Virus record (IMG/VR): IMGVR_UViG_3300031902_000051
Span: 1 to 24,504 of that record
Length of the DNA stretch: 24,504 nucleotides
Strand: one strand, 5' to 3'
Source of the DNA: a virus
Below are positions 1 through 8,509 of this stretch, piece after piece; position 1 is the stretch's first letter, and each line of letters begins with the position of its first letter. The position numbers were made by a program, and so were the translations under genes. The notes under the pieces are model-generated. The model was given only the letters and a program-made list of their open reading frames with translations. It was not told the origin of the DNA and ran no database searches.

Positions 1-621
1 ATAACCACAATAGCACTTGCTTATTCAGATCGGCAAGACCAAGCAGTAATTGATATGATCCCCTATTTCATCTCAATGGTAGAGTCTCGTATTAACCGAT
101 TGCTGGTTATTGAGGATATGAGTATCAGATACCAATTTCCTGAACCTAATCCTACCGATGGTAGATATACGTTACCTTCTGACTTCTCAGCATTACAAGA
201 TATTGCAATCGTAAATCTAACCACACCAACCAGTCGTACCACTCTGGCTTTGATAAATCCAGAGCAAATGAATACAGCGACCAACACAACTAATGTCGAT
301 AATAGCTTAAAGCACTTCTATAACATATTGGCAAACCAACTCATTATACAACCTGTGGTTACCGATGGAGAAAAACAGCTAGAGATTGTTTACTATGGAA
401 ATATTATTCCTTTAACTCAATTTAATACTGAAAACTGGATTAGTATCAACCACCCTGATTTATACATTAACGGGATAATGGTAGAGATAAATGCTTTCAT
501 AAAAGATGCTAATGCAACTTCATTATGGGATGCTAGATTTAAGGAAGTTATAGATGAATTAGAAGAAGCAGATAATGTCCTTGTCTATAGCGGAACTCCA
601 CTACAAACGCGAATAGGATAG
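1..621 (+). CDS. Head-tail adaptor protein, SU10-type (5' partial)
   Basis: The frame is open from base 1 to the stop at 621, so the true start lies left of the window. The ATG at 55 is probably internal, because the 18 codons before it read as good coding sequence (ALAYSDRQDQAVIDMIPYF) and continue into it. The pattern of a helical N-terminus, I-P-x-F-I-x-x-x-E-x-R-I-N-R and then a beta-rich middle with F-x-x-L-x-D-I resembles the adaptor proteins of SU10-like and related podoviruses. These form a ring between the portal and the tail nozzle. The position directly upstream of the fibre and nozzle genes fits. The family call is by recognition of the N-terminal pattern; the C-terminal half is less distinctive. 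A generic structural protein remains possible. Confidence 0.6.
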   Translation: MTTIALAYSDRQDQAVIDMIPYFISMVESRINRLLVIEDMSIRYQFPEPNPTDGRYTLPSDFSALQDIAIVNLTTPTSRTTLALINPEQMNTATNTTNVDNSLKHFYNILANQLIIQPVVTDGEKQLEIVYYGNIIPLTQFNTENWISINHPDLYINGIMVEINAFIKDANATSLWDARFKEVIDELEEADNVLVYSGTPLQTRIG

Positions 622-626
622 CAGAA

Positions 627-2198
627 ATGGCACTTGAAACAACAACTACTATAGCAGGACTTGATCCTAACAATCCAGTACCATCTGATCCGGTTGGGCA
701 AGGTGATGACCATTTACGACTAATAAAAACAGTCCTTAAAGATACGTTTCCTGGTTCTTCTGGTGTTGGATTTTCTGTACCTATAACAGCCACTGAAACT
801 CAGTTAAATGGCCTAACCTCAGGATTAAAGTATGTTTCTAACATTGCTGCCCTTAGGAATACATCTTTTTTAAATGTGACATCAGTTGCCACTAATGGAT
901 ATTACACCGCTGGCGATAGTGGGAATGGTACTTATTGGTATGATTCTACAGATACTACAAGTGTAGATGATAATGGGTCAATTATTGTTGCTACGGATGG
1001 CGGGCGTTGGAAATTATTTTCTATTCAAGGAATTAATGTTAAACAGTTTGGGGCTAATGGAGATGGAATAACAAACGATACTACAGCGATTGATGCTGCT
1101 CTTGCTGCTGCAAGAAGTGCTAAAGTAGCCTTCATATTTCCTATTGGAAATTATTTATATAGTGGAACTGTATATAATGTTACGTCTATAGCAACATTAT
1201 TAAATCGGGACTATGCAAACTCTGTTGTAACGCCTTCACAAGCTCGTGTATCAATGATTTCATGCGTTGACCAAACGCCGGATATAAGCCCTCTGGATGG
1301 TGCTAATTCGCGTGTTCCCATAGCAGTCACTGTTAGAGCTTATGGCGCTTGCCATGCCGCTGGCATAAATACAAATTTGGTTAATTTTTCAACTGATGGT
1401 AATGGAAATACCGCGTTATATGCAAGTGGAGTTGGAGGTAGTACAGCGGCCCTGTGGACATCTGCATTACATGGTGAAACAAGACACGCGGGCGGATCAA
1501 CAATTGCTTTAAATACTGAGAGTGCCAGCTATGATAATTCTGGAGGATTTTTTGGCGTAGTTGTAGGTAACTCAACTGCAACTGCGCCTGCTACGCACCC
1601 AATCACTGGGTTACCCTCGATATTACACGATGGAGCCACGGGGGTTTATATTAATGGACGAAATGATATAAGCCCTAAAGGTGGTTGGAAATATGGAATA
1701 CTGGTTAGTGGTAATAGCTTGAGAACAGGATCAACTACCATTTCAATAGAGGCTACCTCTAGTGTAGTTAATCATATTAAAACCTCAACTCTTTCACCCT
1801 CTAGTGTAGCAGATATTATGCTACAAGGTAATAGCGCCTGTGGACTAATGCTTGAAGGTAACTATACGAGTACCGCCATAAGGATGAAAGTAGGCGAATC
1901 TATTTCCTGGGAAGCAACTACCTCTATTAGGACTAACTATAATTCTGCGACGGTTACCTGGGGCATTTACACTAGCCAGACAACTGAAAGAGCTTCTTTC
2001 AACGTATCAGCATCACCTTATTTAAAATTAAATGCCACTAAGGTAGTCGGCATTCGTGATACGGGATGGACTGCTTTTACAGGCATAACTAATAAAGCAA
2101 CTGGGTATGCCACTAGCACTATAACATTGCAACAATTGGCAGAAAGAGTTGCAGCATTACAAGTAGCACTGACAACTCATGGATTGGTGGGGGCATAA
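627..2198 (+). CDS. Tail fibre/spike with beta-helix domain
   Basis: This 523-aa receptor-binding protein candidate has three visible parts. Residues about 1-70 form an anchor region with G-Q-G-D-D-H-L-R-L-I-K and I-T-A-T-E-x-x-L, shared with the neighbouring collar fibre (2350-3123). Around residues 137-160 there is a pectate-lyase-3/beta-helix entry motif (VKQFGANGDGITNDT followed by A-I-D-A-A-L). The rest is Ser/Thr/Gly/Asn-rich, as in a beta-solenoid. The C-terminus (AERVAALQVALTTHGLVG) is a short coiled coil often seen at the end of trimeric phage fibres. Whether it cuts a host polysaccharide is unknown: no catalytic residues can be assigned. The stop overlaps the next start (TAATG). Confidence 0.8.
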   Translation: MALETTTTIAGLDPNNPVPSDPVGQGDDHLRLIKTVLKDTFPGSSGVGFSVPITATETQLNGLTSGLKYVSNIAALRNTSFLNVTSVATNGYYTAGDSGNGTYWYDSTDTTSVDDNGSIIVATDGGRWKLFSIQGINVKQFGANGDGITNDTTAIDAALAAARSAKVAFIFPIGNYLYSGTVYNVTSIATLLNRDYANSVVTPSQARVSMISCVDQTPDISPLDGANSRVPIAVTVRAYGACHAAGINTNLVNFSTDGNGNTALYASGVGGSTAALWTSALHGETRHAGGSTIALNTESASYDNSGGFFGVVVGNSTATAPATHPITGLPSILHDGATGVYINGRNDISPKGGWKYGILVSGNSLRTGSTTISIEATSSVVNHIKTSTLSPSSVADIMLQGNSACGLMLEGNYTSTAIRMKVGESISWEATTSIRTNYNSATVTWGIYTSQTTERASFNVSASPYLKLNATKVVGIRDTGWTAFTGITNKATGYATSTITLQQLAERVAALQVALTTHGLVGA

Positions 2199-2353
2199 TG
2201 CTTCTTGAATTTACTGAAGAACAACTTCATATTATTGATAAAGCATTGCAGCAAATGCCATTTTATCTAGTGGCACCATTAATAGATGATATTAATAAGC
2301 AAATTGCAAGTGCACCGCAAGATGCTGACACAAAACAGGACATCCAAACATGA
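2198..2353 (+). CDS. Small fibre-linked protein, 51 aa
   Basis: This short gene fills the space between the two fibres. Its ATG overlaps the fibre stop (TAATG) and its TGA overlaps the next ATG (ATGA), so all three are translationally coupled. The product begins MLLEFTEEQLHIIDKALQQM, followed by PFYLVAPLIDDINKQI and a polar tail. It looks mostly alpha-helical and amphipathic. Small proteins of this style (L-x-x-T-E-x-Q-L-x-x-I-D-x-A-L-x-x-x-P) are commonly found next to phage fibre genes. A virion or assembly role is inferred from position only, and no function is known. The tight overlaps at both ends are the main evidence that it is real. Confidence 0.7.
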   Translation: MLLEFTEEQLHIIDKALQQMPFYLVAPLIDDINKQIASAPQDADTKQDIQT

Positions 2354-3123
2354 GTTTAGAATCAGCGTCCTATATTGGACAACTACAAGTATCTAACCCT
2401 ACAAGGCAAGACCCTATAAATCAGGGGGACGACCATCTTAGGCTTATTAAATCTGTATTACAAGTACAGTTTCCAGGGGTATCAGGGACAGGTTTTGGCA
2501 AGGCAATAACTGCTACAGAGGATGAACTTAACTTTGTGCATGGTGTGACAAGTAGCATACAAACTCAATTGACACGTGTGCAGAATGCTTGCCCAATTGG
2601 GATGATTGCCATGTGGTCAGGTGTAACAGCTCCTTCTGGTTGGCAAATATGTGATGGAACTAATAGCACACCTGATTTACGGGGTATGTTCATTATGGGC
2701 ACTAGTTCTACACATGCACTTAATACAACAGGTGGAAGTGCAGATTCTATCGTCCCACTACATAACCATGCAGCTACGGCTAGTGCCACACATACTTTAG
2801 TAACTACCACTGAAGATGCCAGCCACACCCATTCATTTACCACAGCTACAGAGAGTAATGCACATACACACACCTATCTAAAGGTTACTGGATCAGGTGG
2901 TATACAGTCAGGGTCAGGGTTAGGTCAACAGCAAGATGTTACGGGTGATCCCGATGCATTACATACCCATAGCGGGACTACTAATGGTGAATCTAATAAT
3001 CACATCCATTATGTGAATGGAACAATATCTGTGAGCCCTACTGTTAATAATGCAGGTATAAGTGCCACAAATGGCAATCTACCTCCTTACTATGTATTGG
3101 CTTATATTATGTTAATGGCTTAA
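2350..3123 (+). CDS. Tail collar-domain fibre protein
   Basis: The 257-aa product starts with the same anchor module as the 627-2198 fibre (Q-G-D-D-H-L-R-L-I-K, P-G-V-S-G-x-G-F, I-T-A-T-E-D-E-L). It then has a Phage Tail Collar domain at about residues 78-115: PIGMIAMWSG, A-P-S-G-W-x-x-C-D-G and PDLRGMFIMG. The following region carries repeated His-x-His pairs (HNH, HTH, HTHT, HTH, HIH), as in metal-binding needle regions of trimeric fibres such as T4 gp12 and gp37. The C-terminus ends in the usual L-P-P-Y-Y-V-L-A-Y-I-M. It is probably a trimeric receptor-binding fibre. The start overlaps the previous stop by 4 bases. Confidence 0.88.
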   Translation: MSLESASYIGQLQVSNPTRQDPINQGDDHLRLIKSVLQVQFPGVSGTGFGKAITATEDELNFVHGVTSSIQTQLTRVQNACPIGMIAMWSGVTAPSGWQICDGTNSTPDLRGMFIMGTSSTHALNTTGGSADSIVPLHNHAATASATHTLVTTTEDASHTHSFTTATESNAHTHTYLKVTGSGGIQSGSGLGQQQDVTGDPDALHTHSGTTNGESNNHIHYVNGTISVSPTVNNAGISATNGNLPPYYVLAYIMLMA

Positions 3124-3125
3124 TT

Positions 3126-4763
3126 ATGGAAATTAAAGCGCTTACTATTGGTGAAACAAAAGGACTCAATACAGATATAGTCCCTGTTAACTTATCGCCG
3201 GATATTTTTTCAGGGGGTAATAATTTTCGTTGTGTTAGAAAAGCAGTTGTTTCGTTTAATGGTAAGACGGATTTAATGTATTTTGCCGATCCAATTACAC
3301 CCAGTAAAATTGCCTGTGTGGTCTCCAGTGATATTGCATTTTATGTTGTAATGGGCACTACATCTATCATAGCCAGCAATGGCACTAATTTCTATAACAT
3401 ATCTTCAGGCGCTTATTCTGTAACTGCTAAAAATTGGGATTTTTGTAATGACAACCAAGTCCCTGTTTTCAATAATCCTGACTGGTACCCTGAGTATTGG
3501 GATCCCATATCTGGTTCGCAGTTATTACAACCCTTGCCATTTTCCGCTACTGATACATGGGAAACCGCTTTAATACATGCTAATTTAATTAGGTCCCACA
3601 AGAACTTTCTATTTGCACTAGGTACTGTCGAAGGTGCTGTAGAAAAGCCAACTACTTTTAGATGGTCTGCTCCTGCTGATAATGGCAGTATACCTTTTAC
3701 ATGGGATGAAACAGACTTATCTACTATAGCAGGTGTATCTGTATTACAAGGCAACTATGGACGAATAGTTGATGGTCTTACTTTAAGAGATACATTTGTT
3801 ATCTACTCCGAATCTGGCATAAGCATCCTTCATTATGTAGGAGGCGAGTTTATTTGGAATGTAGTGGAGTTATCCAATACCTATGGAATACTTGCAAAAA
3901 ACTGCGCGGTATATGCCAATCAAAGACATTATGTAATTACACAAGATGACATCATTGTCCATGATGGAACTAATGTTGTCTCACTTCTGCATAATAGGAT
4001 GCGTGTTAGAGTACGTGCTGCATTAGGTTCTACGCATGCCAAGAATGCATATGTTTTATCTGATTATTCTAAAAAAGAAGTTTGGTTTTGTATTGTTGAA
4101 GCATCCTTTACATTACCTAATCTAGCGGTTATTTATAACTGGGAAGATGACACTTTTTCCATTAGGGACTTGGGTTCTAATTTCTCAAGTATGATTTATG
4201 CTCCGCTTATATCATCAACTGTTCAGATAGGCTGGAATACGATAACCTCTGAGTATGATACTGCCACAGGTTCATGGGCTAACATGATTGGTAATTCAGC
4301 GGGTCAGGAACCTGCATGGGATGATCAAGCGGGTGAATGGGAGTTATCACCTTTTAATTGGAACTATGTAAATGATATTCCAATACTAGGCGCAATCATA
4401 GGGATTAATCCTGCCAATAGTATTGTTAGCGCATTAACCATCGATGATGGTTCAGCGGATTTAGATGCAACGTTATTGCATGAAGACTTTGTATTTGACA
4501 ACATGTTATCTGTGTCAACTATTGTAAGTCTATACCCTATGATCCAATGCAATGGCCAAATGTCTATCCAAGTAGGGTCAAAGTATAATCTTGGTGCTGA
4601 TACCATGTGGAAACCAGCTGTAATATACGATCCATCCAAATCTAAAAAAGTAGATATACGATCAACAGGTGTTTACCATTCCTGGAAGTTTTCAAGCATA
4701 GGTAACACGCCTTTTGGACTATCTGGTTTTACCTTCTATTATGCCAATAATGGACAAAGATAA
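3126..4763 (+). CDS. Tail nozzle / tail tubular-like structural protein
   Basis: This large beta-rich protein of 545 aa has no signal peptide or membrane segment. It contains repeated aromatic, beta-propeller-like strands such as YVITQDDIIVHDG, and segments such as VIYNWEDDTFSIRDLG, typical of nozzle, tail tubular B or stabilisation proteins of podoviruses (SU10 nozzle, T7 gp12, P22 gp10 type). Its size and its place between the adaptor/fibre genes and the ejection genes support this. I infer that it forms the distal tail tube to which the fibres attach. The ATG follows the previous stop by two bases. The exact subfamily cannot be told by eye. Confidence 0.55.
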   Translation: MEIKALTIGETKGLNTDIVPVNLSPDIFSGGNNFRCVRKAVVSFNGKTDLMYFADPITPSKIACVVSSDIAFYVVMGTTSIIASNGTNFYNISSGAYSVTAKNWDFCNDNQVPVFNNPDWYPEYWDPISGSQLLQPLPFSATDTWETALIHANLIRSHKNFLFALGTVEGAVEKPTTFRWSAPADNGSIPFTWDETDLSTIAGVSVLQGNYGRIVDGLTLRDTFVIYSESGISILHYVGGEFIWNVVELSNTYGILAKNCAVYANQRHYVITQDDIIVHDGTNVVSLLHNRMRVRVRAALGSTHAKNAYVLSDYSKKEVWFCIVEASFTLPNLAVIYNWEDDTFSIRDLGSNFSSMIYAPLISSTVQIGWNTITSEYDTATGSWANMIGNSAGQEPAWDDQAGEWELSPFNWNYVNDIPILGAIIGINPANSIVSALTIDDGSADLDATLLHEDFVFDNMLSVSTIVSLYPMIQCNGQMSIQVGSKYNLGADTMWKPAVIYDPSKSKKVDIRSTGVYHSWKFSSIGNTPFGLSGFTFYYANNGQR

Positions 4764-4990
4764 TGGAAACCGTACCTAAAGGCTTAACTGTTGATTTGGA
4801 GAACTACTTTACCCGTATGGCCCAAGCGATAGATGACTTACAAGCTAATGCTGTGCCTGAACATAGAACCTACTTACCAACCCGACCTGTTATTGGTAGG
4901 CTTTACTACTTTAAGAACTCAGTGCTACCAACAATTACCTTACATGGTTTATGGATTTATAAATCTACTGGGTGGGTACATATAGCATGA
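4763..4990 (+). CDS. Small virion-associated protein, 75 aa
   Basis: The ATG overlaps the TAA of the nozzle-like gene (TAATG), and the TGA overlaps the next start (ATGA). The N-terminal half is helical (DLENYFTRMAQAIDDLQANA). The C-terminal half is beta-like, with L-P-T-R-P-V-x-G-R-L-Y-Y-F and a final L-W-I-Y-K-S-T-G-W-V-H-I. That second pattern is common in small phage structural proteins that carry a short fibre-like C-terminus. No enzymatic motif is visible. It is probably a minor virion or assembly component, by location in the tail module. Coding is convincing from the overlaps and the conserved-looking pattern. Confidence 0.6.
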   Translation: METVPKGLTVDLENYFTRMAQAIDDLQANAVPEHRTYLPTRPVIGRLYYFKNSVLPTITLHGLWIYKSTGWVHIA

Positions 4991-5418
4991 GCCCATACAG
5001 TTTCCACATGATTAATCCAATAATGCTGGACTACTTGTGGCCACAGTTGATGGTACATCTTGAGCGAGTCATTAAGGTTAGTAACGGTGAGTTTACCGAA
5101 GAGACGCTTTACAACCGTGCGCTATCGGGTGGTTCTGTTATTGTCACCGTTAATATGGGAAGCGAGATAATAGCTGTGACTACTATAGAATTGGTGACTT
5201 ACGATAGTGGGCTTAAGAGCCTTCTTATACCTATCTTTGGTGGCGATAAGATGTTTAGTTGGGGAGAAGACTTTTTAGTGTTTTTAAAGATGTTAGCTAA
5301 GAAGTATGAGTGTACAGAGTTACGTGGCATGGCAGTTAGAGACGGCTGGATGCGTGCATTAAAAAGTAAGGGCTGGTCAGAGTCCTATGTAGTTATCAAG
5401 TGCCCTTTGGAGAATTAA
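4987..5418 (+). CDS. GNAT-like internal virion protein
   Basis: I place the start at the ATG at 4987, which overlaps the previous stop (ATGA). A start at 4972 would need a longer overlap inside the upstream gene. The product is 143 aa with an acyltransferase-like layout: helical N-terminus, central strands (GSVIVTVNMG, AVTTIELV), then ELRGMAVRDGWMRALKSKGW and the final strand SYVVIKCPLE. The C-terminal R-x-G-W-x-x-x-L-K-x-x-G-W followed by a strand is typical of small phage proteins related to T7 gp13 and the GNAT fold. Such proteins act in virion assembly, and acetyltransferase activity is not established. The acetyl-CoA loop is not clearly present. Confidence 0.5.
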   Translation: MSPYSFHMINPIMLDYLWPQLMVHLERVIKVSNGEFTEETLYNRALSGGSVIVTVNMGSEIIAVTTIELVTYDSGLKSLLIPIFGGDKMFSWGEDFLVFLKMLAKKYECTELRGMAVRDGWMRALKSKGWSESYVVIKCPLEN

Positions 5419-5419
5419 T

Positions 5420-6316
5420 ATGAGTGGCTCAAGTTCAAGTAATCAAGGAATGAATATTTATGGGAATAACTCCCAAAATTCCCGCTCAGGTGGTAGTACA
5501 TTTGGGCAGGATGTATTCAATAGCGGTGCATTAAATAACCTATATAGTGGTGCTCAAAATCTATATAACCAAGGCGTTAACCAAAGCCAAGGGATGGTGC
5601 CAGGTGCCGTTAATTTCCAAAATAAACAAGCCCAAGGTGCGGCTACTGCCAATCAAGGTATGCAACAAGGCGGTGTTTATGGTGGATTAGGTATTGGCAA
5701 TCAGTTAATGAGTTCATTGCAGCAATCTCAGAATACCCCTTCTGCTACCAGCCAAACCTATGCAGATATAATGGGAGGCCAAGGGAATAATTATGCTGAT
5801 GCCATGAAGAACCAGTATATCAAGGATGCTAATCGAACACAGCAAAACATGATGTCAAACCTGGATGCTAGGGCCGCAGGTACTGGTATGACAGGTAGTT
5901 CACGGCAAGGTGTTTCCCAAGGTATTGCAGAGCGTGGTATTAATGACGCCCTGCAAAGTAACCTGGCTCAAACAGGATACAATACATTTGATAAAGATTT
6001 ACAGAATAAGCTGAACATTGCCCAGCAAGCGGATACCAATAACTTTAACCGTCAAAACTTAATGTCAGGTATGCTAGGACAGCAACAGAATACTGTTAAC
6101 CAAGGCATTAACAATACGGGTGCTGTCCAAGGTTACGGAATGGGGCAGTTCAATGCAGCGAACGCACCTTGGCAGCAAGCCCAGAATTATCAAGGCGTGA
6201 TAGGTGCTCCAACTGTGCTTAACTCTGGTAATAGTTTTAACCAGGGGCAAGGTACATCTACTGGTTGGGGAGCTGGCCAGAATAGCGGAAGTTCTAAAGG
6301 ATCAGGATTATTGTAA
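5420..6316 (+). CDS. Gln/Asn/Gly-rich structural protein
   Basis: This 298-aa protein of strongly biased composition (Gln, Asn, Gly, Ser) has almost no hydrophobic core at either end. A central helical part (about residues 120-200) contains DARAAGTGMTGSSRQGVSQG, then I-A-E-R-G-I-N-D-A-L-Q-S-N-L. A motif of this kind (G-S-S-R-Q-G-x-x-x-G-I-A) recurs in virion proteins that precede the DNA-ejection genes in many podoviruses. Its position between the GNAT-like protein and the cupin fits an internal or tail-associated structural protein. Function is unknown. The start is one base after the previous stop, and its TAA overlaps the next ATG (TAATG). The low complexity means similarity searches should be masked. 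Confidence 0.6.
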   Translation: MSGSSSSNQGMNIYGNNSQNSRSGGSTFGQDVFNSGALNNLYSGAQNLYNQGVNQSQGMVPGAVNFQNKQAQGAATANQGMQQGGVYGGLGIGNQLMSSLQQSQNTPSATSQTYADIMGGQGNNYADAMKNQYIKDANRTQQNMMSNLDARAAGTGMTGSSRQGVSQGIAERGINDALQSNLAQTGYNTFDKDLQNKLNIAQQADTNNFNRQNLMSGMLGQQQNTVNQGINNTGAVQGYGMGQFNAANAPWQQAQNYQGVIGAPTVLNSGNSFNQGQGTSTGWGAGQNSGSSKGSGLL

Positions 6317-6744
6317 TGAATACTGAACTTGCCCATATAGAAAAGATAGATAAGTTAAGCCGCTATCTTAAAGAGAACTTTGCAGAACCAGATATAGAAA
6401 TTAATCACTTCTTTATACCAGGTGTTTATGTACGTGCAGGATTTTTACCTGCTGATAGTGTATTGACAGGAAAAATACATAACTATGAGTGTATTAACAT
6501 AGTTGCAAAAGGACAGATATGTGTGGCTACCAAAGAAGGATTTGATACATTGAATGCAGGTGATATTTTCAGAACACCCGCAGGCACTAAGAAAGCAGGT
6601 TATGTTATTGAAGATACTGTATTTATTACTGTGCATGCATGTGATAAGACTGAGATTGCTGATGTAGAAGATTATTTATCAAGTGATACTTATGACGAGT
6701 ATCTTACTAAAGTAAGGGGGCTGGAATGTTCATCGATGCAATAG
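6316..6744 (+). CDS. Phage cupin-fold protein
   Basis: The 142-aa product has a single small beta-barrel (cupin) pattern: HFFIPGVYVRAGFLPADSVL, then T-G-K-I-H-N-Y-E-C-I-N-I-V-A-K-G, then AGDIFRTPAGTKKAGYV and V-F-I-T-V-H-A. Proteins of this pattern are common in phage virion modules. Only some of the usual metal-ligand histidines are visible (H in K-I-H), so I do not claim an enzymatic activity. A structural or assembly role is inferred from the neighbours. The end overlaps the following Gly/Ala-rich gene by 19 bases, and the start overlaps the previous stop by one base. Confidence 0.75.
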   Translation: MNTELAHIEKIDKLSRYLKENFAEPDIEINHFFIPGVYVRAGFLPADSVLTGKIHNYECINIVAKGQICVATKEGFDTLNAGDIFRTPAGTKKAGYVIEDTVFITVHACDKTEIADVEDYLSSDTYDEYLTKVRGLECSSMQ

Positions 6745-7286
6745 CTGCAATGGGTAGTGCACTAGGCGGAGCAGCCGGAGGAACTGCCGCTGGTGCGGGT
6801 GCTGGTTCTGCATTAGGGGCAGGTACAGGTGCAGCGCTAGGCGGTACAGCTGCGGGTGGTGCAGCTACTGGCATTGGTTCTGCTGTAGGCTCTGCTATAA
6901 CACCTGCCATGTCATCTTTAGGCACAGCAGCGAGTGCAGCCCCGGCTGCAGAAGGCATTGGTGCAGCGGGTGGTGCGGCGGGATTTGGTAGTCCTGCGGC
7001 AAGTGCAGCAGCCGCTCCCGCAGCAGGTGGTGGTGCAAGTACTGGTATTATGGATTCTGTAATGGGTAAGATGGGTGGGCAAGGAGGCGGAGGTGGTGGA
7101 GACCTACAAATGATAGGCCAACTTCTATCAAAGTCTAAGCACTCTGGCTTAAATGCAGGAACACCACAACCTTTGAATATGCAACAAGGAATGCAGGGCT
7201 ACGTTAATGCAGGTGATCCAGGGCAAGCAGAGCAGGAGCCTATGGATATTAATGGATTTATTTCACAAATAATGGGGAAACGGTAA
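6726..7286 (+). CDS. Gly/Ala-rich hydrophobic virion protein
   Basis: The first 110 residues or so of this 186-aa protein are almost entirely Gly, Ala, Ser and Thr with many small-xxx-small patterns, a composition suited to inserting into or crossing membranes. The C-terminal part is polar (Q-M-I-G-Q-L-L-S-K-S-K, then EPMDINGFISQIMGKR). Proteins like this often sit beside ejection proteins in podoviruses and may help build the channel through the cell envelope. That role is inferred. The GC-rich composition also produces a long false frame on the other strand (6707-6958). It overlaps the cupin gene by 19 bases and the next gene by one (TAATG). Confidence 0.65.
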   Translation: MFIDAIAAMGSALGGAAGGTAAGAGAGSALGAGTGAALGGTAAGGAATGIGSAVGSAITPAMSSLGTAASAAPAAEGIGAAGGAAGFGSPAASAAAAPAAGGGASTGIMDSVMGKMGGQGGGGGGDLQMIGQLLSKSKHSGLNAGTPQPLNMQQGMQGYVNAGDPGQAEQEPMDINGFISQIMGKR

Positions 7287-8509
7287 TGGCTGATAATATG
7301 GAAGGATTAGGTACAATGTTGTCCTTTCTAGGGCAAGGTTCTAATGCGGGGGGTGCTGAACCATTGCCTGATAGTGGACCGCCCTCAGGTTTCTTTCAGC
7401 AACCACAAGCACCACAAGCGCAACAACCTGGTGGTAGTGGTATACTAAAAGGTATTTTAGGAAATTTGGCAAGTTCATATGTAACCAATAAGCTACAGAC
7501 ACATATGGATAATGCGGACGCTAAGGAGCAAGGCGCCCAGTTAAGCGGTGTTATAACAGAGCAGCTTAAGGCAACACCTAAAGACAGCCCATTTCATGAG
7601 TTCTTAACAAATAATAAACGCCTGGTAGGCTCTAGTAACCCTGCTCTAGTAAAAGCTGGGCTTAAAGCTTACGGAGATTACACAAGCAGTGTGGCTAACA
7701 ATTTACAGACTACAGCGGAGCAAAAGAATGTAGCTGACCCTAAAGTTATGGAGATGCAAACCCGTAAAGACAACGTAGGCTCTATACCTGCAGGCATGAC
7801 ACGTGATGCTCAAGGTAACCTACAGTATAGCCCTATGGTTACCGGGGGTAATTATGGGGATGTTATTGCACAACGTGCATTAGAGCAGCGTATGGCGGTT
7901 ACTCCGGTGCAGGCTAAACAACTAGAACTAGCACAAGCCTCCTCTGACCGCGCCGAAAAACGTAGCGCGATTGAGGATGCCCGGTATGAACGCTCATTAA
8001 TCAAAGAAATTCCCGCTAACCATAGAGCCTCCTATACGGGCAATCTATCTTCAATCAACCAAATAGATGAAGCTTTAAAAGCGGTGCAAGAACGTCCCGA
8101 ATCGTTTGGATTAAAGATGATAGGGGGCGACAAAATTAACCAGCGCCTTGACCCTGAAGGTACAAAATACCGGGCGGCTATATCTCAGATTGCCAGTGCC
8201 AAAAGGCACGATATTTCGGGTGCCGCAGTTAGTCCAACAGAAGATAAATATTTGCAACCCTTTTTGCCGAATGAGACGGATACTCCAGAGGCTATTCAAA
8301 AGAAATTGTTAACGCTTCGTGAACAATATGCAAACACAAATAACGAGATCGGCAGTATTTATAAAGAGGGATACCGTGGTCAGTTACCGGCAATACCTAA
8401 AGACCCGATTACTTTACAAAATGAAGCAAAACAAGAAGCTGCTGACAAGGCATTGCTTAATGCCGACCAGGAAGCGGCTTACCAAAATTATCTAAAGGGG
8501 CGGAAATGA
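7286..8509 (+). CDS. Probable DNA ejection / internal virion protein
   Basis: This 407-aa protein starts with a low-complexity Gly/Pro/Gln-rich region (about residues 1-60, with QQPQAPQAQQPGG), then a largely alpha-helical body. A distinctive stretch near residue 300 reads ASAKRHDISGAAVSPTEDKY followed by L-Q-P-F-L-P, which resembles a motif found in predicted ejection proteins of podoviruses. The C-terminus is rich in charged helices (EAKQEAADKALLNADQEAAY). No catalytic motif is seen. It most likely leaves the capsid with the DNA. It is coupled to the lysozyme-domain gene by a 4-base ATGA overlap. Base composition rises in GC from about 7900 onward. Confidence 0.6.
   Translation: MADNMEGLGTMLSFLGQGSNAGGAEPLPDSGPPSGFFQQPQAPQAQQPGGSGILKGILGNLASSYVTNKLQTHMDNADAKEQGAQLSGVITEQLKATPKDSPFHEFLTNNKRLVGSSNPALVKAGLKAYGDYTSSVANNLQTTAEQKNVADPKVMEMQTRKDNVGSIPAGMTRDAQGNLQYSPMVTGGNYGDVIAQRALEQRMAVTPVQAKQLELAQASSDRAEKRSAIEDARYERSLIKEIPANHRASYTGNLSSINQIDEALKAVQERPESFGLKMIGGDKINQRLDPEGTKYRAAISQIASAKRHDISGAAVSPTEDKYLQPFLPNETDTPEAIQKKLLTLREQYANTNNEIGSIYKEGYRGQLPAIPKDPITLQNEAKQEAADKALLNADQEAAYQNYLKGRK

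Noticed and set aside
6707-6958. Minus-strand frame rich in Pro and Ala
   Set aside because: It is a mirror of the Gly/Ala-rich virion gene caused by GC-rich codons. It opposes the module's direction and has no ribosome-binding site.
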